DNA of 49,146 nucleotides from positions 1-49,146 of the forward strand of contig SVFZ01000023.1 in the NCBI GenBank assembly GCA_015056585.1. The letters are read 5' to 3'. Made by a program: the position numbers and the translations under genes. Of this stretch, positions 42,177 to 49,146 are shown piece after piece (position 1 is the first letter of the stretch; each line of letters starts with the position of its first letter). The notes beneath the pieces were generated by a model. It was not told the DNA's origin. It was given only the letters and a program-made list of their open reading frames with translations, and searched no databases. The stretch comes from Butyrivibrio sp. (GTDB taxonomy: Bacteria > Bacillota > Clostridia > Lachnospirales > Lachnospiraceae).

Positions 42177-43427
42177 ATGACAGTAAAAGAGAGATATGAA
42201 GAAGCAAAAGCACGTTATGCAAAGATTGGGGTAGACACAGACAAGGCTATTGAAGCACTCTCCAAGATCAAGCTTTCAATGCACTGCTGGCAGGGAGATG
42301 ATGTAATAGGTTTTGACCAGAAGGGACCTCTTACAGGAGGCATCCAGACTACAGGTAACTACCCTTATAAGGCAACAACACCTGAGGAACTTATGTCCGA
42401 TATGGACAAGACTTTCAGCCTGGTTCCGGGCAAGCACAAGATTAACCTTCATGCTTCATACGCTATATTTGAAGATGGACAGTGGGCAGACAGAGATCAG
42501 CTTAAGCCTGAGCATTTCAAGAAATGGGCTGAGTACGCTAAGGAAAGAAACCTCGGTGTTGATTTTAATCCCACATTTTTCAGCCATCCCAAGTCAGAGG
42601 TGGCTACACTTTCCTCAGCAGATGAGGAGATCCGCAAGTTTTGGATAAGACATGGACAGGCTTGTATCAGAATTTCCGAGTACTTAGCTGAGCAGACAGG
42701 CCAGGTATGTATGATGAATATCTGGATTCCCGATGGACTTAAGGATGTACCGGGAGACAGAAAAGCACCAAGAGAGAGGCTTAAGGATTCTCTTGATCAG
42801 ATCCTTTCAATTGACTATGACAAGAGCAAGGTTGCTATTGCTGTTGAGTCCAAGGTATTTGGTATCGGCGAGGAGTCCTATACAGTAGGAAGCCACGAAT
42901 TCTATATGAACTATGCTGCAAAGAACAACGTTATGTGCCTTATTGATACAGGACATTTCCATCCTACAGAGAACGTGGCAGACAAGCTCAGTTCAATGCT
43001 TCTTTTCAATGACAAGATGGCTCTGCATGTTTCACGTCCTGTACGTTGGGATTCAGACCACGTTGTTATCTTCAATGATGATGCAAAAGATCTGGCTCAG
43101 GAAATTGTAAGAAACGGCGCAGACAGATTCTATATAGGAATGGATTATTTCGATGCCAGCATCAACAGAATTTCAGCATGGACAAACGGCATGAGAAACT
43201 TCCTTAAGGCTCTTATGTATGCAGAGCTTCAGCCGATGGGCAAACTTACAGAGCTTCAGAATTCCTGCAACTTTACAGAGCTTATGTCTCTTACAGAGCT
43301 TTTGAAGATGATGCCGTACGGCGATGTATGGAACTACTACTGCGAAAAGAGCGGCGTAGCTCTTGAAGAAGACTGGTTTAAAGAGTGCATGGAATATGAA
43401 AAAGAGGTACTCTCAAAGAGAGCATGA
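42177..43427 (+). CDS. rhaA: L-rhamnose isomerase
   Basis: Metal-dependent isomerase converting L-rhamnose to L-rhamnulose. The N-terminal region has MHCWQGDDVIGFDQKG followed by LTGGIQTTGNYP, diagnostic of RhaA, and later INLHASYAIFEDG and CLIDTGHFHPTENVADK. 416 residues from ATG 42177, which follows GGAAGGGGA; the frame is open ten codons upstream without a better ribosome site. First gene of the rhaA-rhaD-rhaB run. Confidence 0.97.
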   Translation: MTVKERYEEAKARYAKIGVDTDKAIEALSKIKLSMHCWQGDDVIGFDQKGPLTGGIQTTGNYPYKATTPEELMSDMDKTFSLVPGKHKINLHASYAIFEDGQWADRDQLKPEHFKKWAEYAKERNLGVDFNPTFFSHPKSEVATLSSADEEIRKFWIRHGQACIRISEYLAEQTGQVCMMNIWIPDGLKDVPGDRKAPRERLKDSLDQILSIDYDKSKVAIAVESKVFGIGEESYTVGSHEFYMNYAAKNNVMCLIDTGHFHPTENVADKLSSMLLFNDKMALHVSRPVRWDSDHVVIFNDDAKDLAQEIVRNGADRFYIGMDYFDASINRISAWTNGMRNFLKALMYAELQPMGKLTELQNSCNFTELMSLTELLKMMPYGDVWNYYCEKSGVALEEDWFKECMEYEKEVLSKRA

Positions 43428-43529
43428 TACATTTTTGAACATCATATGATCTGAAATATATGCGTTTACCGCAATTTGGATTGAATTGATGCGTGATGCG
43501 GAAAATATGAAAAAGAGGAGATTATAGAC

Positions 43530-44378
43530 ATGAAGGTTTTGGATGCAAAATTTGCCAAGGGATTTTGCCGTTTATGCGTTGACGGTTTCTATCAGGGATG
43601 GCATGAGAGAAACGGCGGAAACTTAAGCTACAGGATCAAGGACAGCGAGATTGAATCTGTAAAAGAGGATCTTGATGAATCAGGAGAATGGAAGGAAATC
43701 GGCACAAGCGTACCAAAGCTTGCCGGTGAGTATTTCATGGTTACAGGATCAGGTAAGTACTTCAGAAATGTGGAGATAGATCCTGCGGCTAACGTATGCA
43801 TTATCAAGGTTGATGACAAGGGCGAAAACTACAAGATAGTATGGGGCCTTGTAGAGGGCGGAAGACCAACTTCCGAGCTTCCTTCTCATCTTATGAATCT
43901 GGAAGTTTGCAAAAACAGAGACGAGAATATTCGCGTGGTATATCACTGTCATCCGGCAAATACCATTGCCCTTACTTTTGTGCTTCCTCTTGATGGACAG
44001 ATTTTCACAAGAGAAATCTGGGAAATGGCAACTGAATGTCCGATCGTATTTCCTGAGGGAATTGGCATAGTTCCGTGGATGGTTCCGGGAGGAAGAGAGA
44101 TTGCTGTTGCAACTTCAGAGATTATGAAGAGACAGGATGTTGCTATCTGGGCTCATCATGGAATGTTCGCCTGCGGAACAGATTTTGATATTACCTTCGG
44201 ACTTATGCACACCGTTGAAAAAGCTGCAGAAATTCTTGTAAAGGTTATGTCCATGACAGATAAGAAGAGACAGACAATAGAGCCTGAAAATTTCAGAGCC
44301 CTTAACGAGCCTTTTAATGTAAAGATCAGCGAGGAGTTCCTTTACGAGAAGAAGAGCGATGTTATCGGTAACAGATAA
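43530..44378 (+). CDS. rhaD: L-rhamnulose-1-phosphate aldolase
   Basis: Class II zinc aldolase that splits L-rhamnulose 1-phosphate into dihydroxyacetone phosphate and L-lactaldehyde. The zinc ligands are His139 and His141 in VYHCHPANT and His210 in WAHHGMFACG; the general acid-base Glu lies in GGRPTSELPSHL. The N-terminal WHERNGGNLSYR is a phosphate-binding block. 282 residues, two shorter in register than E. coli RhaD. A 102-base gap to rhaA holds nothing recognisable; AAGAGGAG precedes the ATG. Confidence 0.95.
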   Translation: MKVLDAKFAKGFCRLCVDGFYQGWHERNGGNLSYRIKDSEIESVKEDLDESGEWKEIGTSVPKLAGEYFMVTGSGKYFRNVEIDPAANVCIIKVDDKGENYKIVWGLVEGGRPTSELPSHLMNLEVCKNRDENIRVVYHCHPANTIALTFVLPLDGQIFTREIWEMATECPIVFPEGIGIVPWMVPGGREIAVATSEIMKRQDVAIWAHHGMFACGTDFDITFGLMHTVEKAAEILVKVMSMTDKKRQTIEPENFRALNEPFNVKISEEFLYEKKSDVIGNR

Positions 44379-44406
44379 CTTACGCAGAAAGGGAAGGTAT
44401 GGCGGT

Positions 44407-45816
44407 ATGAAATACTACTTGGCGGTGGACATAGGGGCATCCTCAGGAAGACACATCCTCTCGCACATTGAAAATGGGAAAATAGTTCTGGAGGAAGTTT
44501 ACAGATTTTATAACGGGATGGACGACAGAAACGGGCATAAAGTCTGGGATACGGAAAGGCTTTTTTCCGAGATACTGACCGGAATGAAAAAATGTAAGGA
44601 GCTTGATAAGATACCTGTTACCATGGGAATTGATACCTGGGGCGTGGACTTTGCGCTTCTTGACAAGGATGACAAGCTTATCGGAGACTGTGTCGCCTAC
44701 AGAGATGACAGAACAAACGGAATGGATGAAGAGGTTTATAAGATCATTTCTGAGAAAGAGCTCTATGAGAGAGGCGGTATCCAGAAGGCTATTTTTAACA
44801 CTATTTATCAGCTTATGGCTATTAAGGTAAAAGAGCCGGAGAAACTCAGCGCAGCAAGAACCCTTTTAATGATCCCGGATTATTTCAATTTTCTTTTGAC
44901 CGGTGTCAGAAAACAGGAATATACCAATGCCTCCACTACGCAGCTTCTTGATGCAAGGACAGGAGAGTGGGATCATGAGCTTATAAACAAACTGGGCTTT
45001 CCCGATGAACTCTTTGGAGAGCTTTCCATGCCCGGTGAAGTTGTTGGTCCTCTTAAAAATGATATAGCAGGTGTGGTTGGCTTTACGTGCAATGTAGTCC
45101 TTCCTGCAACTCACGACACAGGCTCTGCAGTTATGAGCGTTCCCTGCACAGATGAAAATGTACTCTATATTTCATCAGGGACATGGTCACTTATGGGATG
45201 TGAGCTTTTGGAAGCCAATTGCTCGGAGGCAGCAAGAAAAGCCAACTTTACCAATGAGGGCGGCTACAATAAGAGGTACAGATTCCTTAAAAATATCATG
45301 GGGCTTTGGATGATCCAGTCAGTTAAGAAAGAACTGGAAGATGGCTATGATTATCCGGGGAAAAGTGCGGATGATGATTACTCTTTTACAAATCTTTGTG
45401 ACAGAGCAAAAAATGAGTCTATCGAGAGTATAGTTCCGGCCAATGACCAAAGATTTTTAAATCCGGGCTCAATGATACGGGAAGTGCAGAATGCCTGCAA
45501 GGAGGAAGGACAGCAGATTCCTGTTACTCCCTGGGAACTTGCAAGGGTCATTTACAGGAGCCTGGCTGTATGCTACAGGGAAGCTGCAAAAGAGATTGAA
45601 GAGATAACCGGCAAACACTTTGACTGTATCTACATTGTAGGCGGCGGGTCAAACGCAGTTTACCTTAACGAACTCACAGCTCTTGAAACAGGTAAAAGAG
45701 TAAATGCCGGTCCTTCGGAAGCAACAGCAATAGGAAATCTCGGCGCCCAGATGCTCTCTGACGGCGTCTTTGCGAATCTCAACGATTTCCGCAACTGTGT
45801 CCGCAACTCCAATTAA
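44407..45816 (+). CDS. rhaB: Rhamnulokinase
   Basis: FGGY-family kinase phosphorylating L-rhamnulose. N-terminal LAVDIGASSGRHIL is the phosphate-binding loop characteristic of RhaB; GIDTWGVDFALLD, CVAYRDDRT and the C-terminal IVGGGSNAVYLNELTA complete the pattern. 469 residues. ATG 44407 is the natural start since conserved sequence begins at once; the frame extends upstream into rhaD. GGGAAGG lies about ten bases before. Gene order A-D-B with no transporter or rhaM in view. Confidence 0.95.
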   Translation: MKYYLAVDIGASSGRHILSHIENGKIVLEEVYRFYNGMDDRNGHKVWDTERLFSEILTGMKKCKELDKIPVTMGIDTWGVDFALLDKDDKLIGDCVAYRDDRTNGMDEEVYKIISEKELYERGGIQKAIFNTIYQLMAIKVKEPEKLSAARTLLMIPDYFNFLLTGVRKQEYTNASTTQLLDARTGEWDHELINKLGFPDELFGELSMPGEVVGPLKNDIAGVVGFTCNVVLPATHDTGSAVMSVPCTDENVLYISSGTWSLMGCELLEANCSEAARKANFTNEGGYNKRYRFLKNIMGLWMIQSVKKELEDGYDYPGKSADDDYSFTNLCDRAKNESIESIVPANDQRFLNPGSMIREVQNACKEEGQQIPVTPWELARVIYRSLAVCYREAAKEIEEITGKHFDCIYIVGGGSNAVYLNELTALETGKRVNAGPSEATAIGNLGAQMLSDGVFANLNDFRNCVRNSN

Positions 45817-45820
45817 AACA

Positions 45821-45877
45821 AAAAACATAAGTCCTATTTCTATGAATAACATGAAATGAGGACTTATGTTTTTTTAT
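45821..45877 (+). terminator. Terminator after rhaB, probably bidirectional
   Basis: AAAAACATAAGTCCT (45821-45835) pairs with AGGACTTATGTTTTT (45859-45873), a 15 bp stem, extended by ATTTC/GAAAT. A T-run closes it and an A-run opens it, so it can also stop the convergent chemoreceptor transcript. Confidence 0.88.
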
Positions 45878-45949
45878 GTCTTAGTGCTTTGCTGCGAACA
45901 AGCAGTGAGCATCTATACTTTTATAGATACTACCCGTCAGGCTGATGAA

Positions 45950-47731
45950 TCATAGCGTTTCGAATCTCATTGTGCTGTTGTTAAGCTGCTCCGTAACGCG
46001 ATTGTTTTCTTCCATGGATTCGCTGATACCCTGGATTTCGCTGACAATCTCTGTGGAGTTCTGTGCAGAAAGGTTGATGGCCTGCGTACTTTCCTTTACA
46101 GAGTCTGTGATGGCTTCTACGGAATCTGCCATTTTATCCATGATAGTGTTAAGATTATCAGCCTTGGAATTGAATTTTTCAAGGATGGTATCCATAAGAA
46201 CAGCAGTGTTTTCGTACTTGTCGCCGGTTTCAACGAATGCGTCGTAATCTGCCAGCACTACGTCGTTGATAAACTGGATAACTTCCATAGCGTTGCTTGA
46301 AAGGGTATTAACGGCTTCTGTAACTTCATTACTGATAACCTGGATATTTCCGGCTGTCTGTCTGCTGTTTTCTGCAAGTGAACTGATCTCGGAAGCAACA
46401 ACCGCAAAGCCCTTGCCGGCTTCGCCGGCTCTTGCAGCTTCTATGCTGGCATTAAGAGCAAGGAGGTTAGTCTGCGAGGCGATATCCAGAATAACAGATG
46501 TAAGTTCATTGATCTGGCTGACCTTTTCAGAGTCTTTAACGGACTTTTCAAGGATCTGACTGAGTTCTCCGACCTTAGATCCGGTATTTTCTTTCTTCCT
46601 CTGAGCTCCTGACTTGATCTCATCTGCTTCAGCCTTGATCTCGCCGGCAGTCTGAGCACCTTTTTCAGCCTCTTCTCTGATTTCTGCTGTAGCACTTTTA
46701 ACTTCTTCGAGCCTTCCGGAAATCTGATCAGCTGTGCTTGCAACAGTATCCATGCTGGCTGAAAGTTCTTCAAGAGCAGCGGATGTATTTGTTATGGAAT
46801 CGTTGGCTCTTGATATCTTATCGGTCATGGCGTCTGATGATGAAGTAAGAACAACAGAGCCATCCTTTACTTCTTTTATTATGCCCTGTAGAGTTTCGAT
46901 GAACTGGTTAATGCCATCGCTGATATATCTGAGTTCGGTTGATGATTTTGTTTGAATACGGGATGTAAGATCACCTTTTCCGCTGTTGATGTTGGATATA
47001 ATATCCATCAGTTCATTAACAATCTGAGTAATCTTGGAACTAATTCTGGTAATGCTAAGGATTATACCTACGATAATGGCAATAATGAAAATTACAACAC
47101 ACACTATTACTTTTTGTAAATTCTGCTGGTATGTGCTTTCAAGGAAAGCTCCCAGACCATCCCGAAGACCTACGATAGAAGCCTCAGCGGTATCTATGGC
47201 TTCATTCATTGCTGTCTGCTGAGCAAGATAAGGATCAATGTAGAGAGCCATCGCTCCTGCATTGTCGCGGGATCTGAAGCAGGTAACCATACTGTCTACT
47301 GTGGCTAAATAACTGTTTGTGGTGTTAACGATGGCTTCATATTGTGCCTGACCATCAGCTAACTGCGTTACCAGAATGCTTTGACTTATATATGCAAGAT
47401 GCTCGGGGATTGCTGCCTCTCTGGCGGCGATTGTTTCAAAGTATACTTCATAATTGGCAGGATCGGTATCAGATAGTCCTGTAGCGCCCAAAAGAGCAGC
47501 AATACCACCGTCAATAGCAAGTGTATCCTGCTTAAGCTGCGCTTCCTGTATAAGCAGATCCACTTCATTTGTGCTTGCTGTGAGAGCCATGTTTATGATT
47601 GATTTCATACTGCTACCGGCAAGAACGATAGTTATGATAAACAGTACGAGCATAATCAGATTGATTGCGGTGTTCTGGAAAATTATTCTTTGAAATATTT
47701 TTACTTGCTTTCCTTGTGTGTTGTTGGTCAC
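45950..47731 (-). CDS. Methyl-accepting chemotaxis protein with periplasmic-type sensor
   Basis: Chemoreceptor of 593 residues: transmembrane helix 1 (about 20-40), an extracytoplasmic four-helix-bundle-like sensor (about 42-205), transmembrane helix 2 (about 207-228), HAMP (to about 285), then a coiled-coil signalling domain. The kinase-contact hairpin tip is at about 419-445 ([21 protein letters not shown]). No C-terminal CheR/CheB tether pentapeptide is seen. The start is GTG 47731 with AAAGGAG about nine bases before. The ligand is unknown. Confidence 0.93.
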   Translation of the reverse strand: MTNNTQGKQVKIFQRIIFQNTAINLIMLVLFIITIVLAGSSMKSIINMALTASTNEVDLLIQEAQLKQDTLAIDGGIAALLGATGLSDTDPANYEVYFETIAAREAAIPEHLAYISQSILVTQLADGQAQYEAIVNTTNSYLATVDSMVTCFRSRDNAGAMALYIDPYLAQQTAMNEAIDTAEASIVGLRDGLGAFLESTYQQNLQKVIVCVVIFIIAIIVGIILSITRISSKITQIVNELMDIISNINSGKGDLTSRIQTKSSTELRYISDGINQFIETLQGIIKEVKDGSVVLTSSSDAMTDKISRANDSITNTSAALEELSASMDTVASTADQISGRLEEVKSATAEIREEAEKGAQTAGEIKAEADEIKSGAQRKKENTGSKVGELSQILEKSVKDSEKVSQINELTSVILDIASQTNLLALNASIEAARAGEAGKGFAVVASEISSLAENSRQTAGNIQVISNEVTEAVNTLSSNAMEVIQFINDVVLADYDAFVETGDKYENTAVLMDTILEKFNSKADNLNTIMDKMADSVEAITDSVKESTQAINLSAQNSTEIVSEIQGISESMEENNRVTEQLNNSTMRFETL

Positions 47732-47915
47732 TTTGGAGTTCTCCTTTCTGGGTAGGACTGTTATAAAATTACATCCTTGTGTTATTTTTTTATTTTTACT
47801 ATTTCACTGATACTTTTTATATGATAAACTCAACCCTGCTGCTTGAGAAAATCAGGTATTTTGGTCGGTAAAAAGAAACGTTGTGGTGTTAAAAGGATCA
47901 GAGAGGATTAAACGA

Positions 47916-48011
47916 ATGGTATACTTTAATGATGGCAATATTATGTTGTCACAAGCTGAAATTGACAAATTGATTCAGCAAATGGAAAAAGATAAAGAAG
48001 AGAAGGAATGA
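47916..48011 (+). CDS. 31-residue protein with a FliM-like CheY-binding motif
   Basis: Small gene opposite in strand to the two flanking chemoreceptors. AGAGAGGA lies eight bases before the ATG, and a rho-independent terminator overlaps the stop codon, so the reading frame is set up like a true gene. The product reads MVYFNDGNI then MLSQAEIDKLI and a charged tail QQMEKDKEEKE. LSQAEIDKLI is nearly the N-terminal motif of FliM and FliY (E. coli FliM: LSQAEIDALL), the peptide that binds phosphorylated CheY. Here it stands alone without any motor domain. Role inferred as CheY-P ligand or competitor; it is too short for homology to prove it. Confidence 0.65.
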   Translation: MVYFNDGNIMLSQAEIDKLIQQMEKDKEEKE

Positions 48012-48029
48012 TCCCTCTCTTCTTTTTTT
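47994..48029 (+). terminator. Terminator of the small CheY-motif gene
   Basis: AAAGAAGAGAAGG (47994-48006) pairs with CCCTCTCTTCTTT (48013-48025) with one mismatch and a six-base loop, then a run of T to 48029. The stem includes the last codons and stop of the small gene. Confidence 0.85.
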
Positions 48030-48058
48030 ATTCTTTTTTGCTGTATAAAAAGGCTTTA

Positions 48059-49146
48059 TTACTTAAAGAATTCCATCTCGCGATTGAGTTTCTCTGCGAT
48101 TTCCTTAAGATTGTTTGCACTTCCGGCAAGGGTAGTAACAGTAGCGGAAAGTTCCTGCATGGAAGCTCCTGTTTCTTCTGAAGAAGCTGCATTTTCCTCG
48201 GAAATGGCTGACAAAGCGCTCATTGTATCAACAACGGCATTCTTGGAGGATTCACAGGTGTCTGCTCCCTGAGAAATAAGCTGAACACCGCCTACAGTAC
48301 TGTTGATATCACCAATCATTCCGTTAACGGCATTGAGGGTTTCGCCAAGAGCCATCTGCTGATCCATGTTACCTTGCTTAACATCTTCAGCTGCCTGAAC
48401 AGCTGCTTTACTCTGTTCGAGAAGTACATCCATTTCTCTTCTGATATCGTCTGCCATCTGCTTAGAATCATCAGCAAGTTTACCGATTTCTTCGGCAACA
48501 ACCGCAAATCCTTTTCCGGCTTCACCGGCTCTTGCAGCCTCAATTGAAGCATTAAGAGAAAGGAGGTTAGTCTGAGTTGCGATAGAAGCGATACCTTCAA
48601 CCTTATCATTTATATTGGAAACAGCATCCTGAGTAGCGCCGATTGTTCTTGAGATTTCGTCAATCTTTTCGGTCATCTCTGAAGAAGAATCCTGCAGGGA
48701 AGCAAGAGACTGGCTGGATACTTCTGAAGCTTCCTTCATCTTATCTGCAAGAGATGAAAGACTGCCTGTGGAATCCTGTACATCACCAACTGCATCTCCG
48801 ATTTTACCAACATTTTCAGAAGCATTCTGGATTTCGTCAGCCTGCTGAGTGGCTCCTGTGGCAATTTCCTGAACTGCGTTGGAAACGTCCTCAGCTGTCT
48901 GAGAAATCTGATTTGCCATATCGGACAGCTCTTCTGACGAAGTTCCTACTTCACCGGCGGAGCGTTTTATGCTTGAAACTATGGAGTCGAGCTTATCGAT
49001 AACCGTATTTGTGTTATCGATCATTTCACCAAATTCATCATTTCTCTTCTTGGCCTCAGGGACCTTCTCAAAGTGTCCATCAGCAAGAGATGCCAAAGAT
49101 CCGCTGACACCCAGAATCGGTTTTACAAAGGCATTTCCCATCATAA
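48059..49146 (-). CDS. Methyl-accepting chemotaxis protein (5' truncated)
   Basis: C-terminal part of a second chemoreceptor; the frame runs off the window end, so the sensor domain and first membrane segments are missing. What is visible starts in the HAMP region ([20 protein letters not shown]), followed by a long coiled coil with the hairpin tip [21 protein letters not shown] in the middle and a C-terminal [14 protein letters not shown] adaptation-site-like segment. About 361 residues seen. A different receptor from its neighbour: its tip has LLSLNAS where the other has LLALNAS. Confidence 0.93.
   Translation of the reverse strand, partial: MMGNAFVKPILGVSGSLASLADGHFEKVPEAKKRNDEFGEMIDNTNTVIDKLDSIVSSIKRSAGEVGTSSEELSDMANQISQTAEDVSNAVQEIATGATQQADEIQNASENVGKIGDAVGDVQDSTGSLSSLADKMKEASEVSSQSLASLQDSSSEMTEKIDEISRTIGATQDAVSNINDKVEGIASIATQTNLLSLNASIEAARAGEAGKGFAVVAEEIGKLADDSKQMADDIRREMDVLLEQSKAAVQAAEDVKQGNMDQQMALGETLNAVNGMIGDINSTVGGVQLISQGADTCESSKNAVVDTMSALSAISEENAASSEETGASMQELSATVTTLAGSANNLKEIAEKLNREMEFFK

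Noticed and set aside
47732..47915. Sigma-D (flagellar/chemotaxis) promoter for the receptor or the small gene
   Set aside because: GTCGGTAA at 47864 resembles the -10 box weakly, but no TAAA-type -35 sits at the right distance on either strand.
1..49146. CRISPR arrays, insertion sequences, prophage or tRNA genes
   Set aside because: No regularly spaced repeats, transposase or phage-type genes, terminal inverted repeats or tRNA-like cloverleaf were seen.

Overview
The window looks like one chromosomal segment of a Gram-positive, low-to-moderate-GC Clostridia bacterium, most likely a Lachnospiraceae member of the Butyrivibrio/Pseudobutyrivibrio type. Reasons: PolC-type DNA polymerase III, the Firmicute order frr-uppS-cdsA-dxr-rseP-ispG-polC, DUF1385 between rpmE and prmC, AGGAGG-like ribosome sites, AT-rich spacers, lipoproteins, and chemoreceptors. 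This is inference from gene content; no rRNA or tRNA was seen. All genes appear intact except those cut by the window edges (frr at the left, a chemoreceptor at the right).

Layout. 1-9986 (+): housekeeping run for ribosome recycling, undecaprenyl and CDP-diacylglycerol lipid precursors, the MEP isoprenoid pathway (dxr, ispG), the RseP protease and PolC. 10101-13295 (+): rpmE on its own promoter and terminator, then DUF1385, prmC and prfA (release factor and its methyltransferase). 13426-17260: small signalling and unknown genes (an orphan Hpt protein, DUF5721, a LacI regulator, a LytTR response regulator with DegV). 17368-24112: arginine biosynthesis, with argG-DUF1294 leftward and argC-GNAT-argJ-argB-argD rightward from a compact symmetric divergent promoter region carrying two ARG-box-like repeats. 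argD overlaps an orphan solute-binding protein. 25707-32952 (+): comEA, then a response regulator, histidine kinase and GerMN lipoprotein resembling actinobacterial MtrAB-LpqB, then comEC and holA. 33056-36572: DUF1653 protein, glycosyltransferase, PAP2-like membrane protein and, convergent, a diacylglycerol kinase family enzyme. 36722-37960: glyA.

37961-38740 holds no convincing protein gene, but it has a near-consensus promoter, about 400 nt of possible structured RNA and a strong terminator: a candidate unassigned noncoding RNA. It is followed by a membrane-anchored GH3-fold protein that appears to have lost its catalytic residues, and a YitT protein. 40994-45816: an AraC-type regulator (-) divergent from the rhamnose pathway rhaA-rhaD-rhaB (+). 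45950-49146: two chemoreceptors (-) with a 31-codon gene on the opposite strand between them, whose product carries a near-copy of the CheY-binding N-terminal motif of FliM.

The items most deserving a second look are that microprotein (47916-48011), the candidate RNA (38221-38620), the arg divergent operator (18935-19053), the GH3 pseudoenzyme and the MtrAB-LpqB-like unit between the two competence genes.
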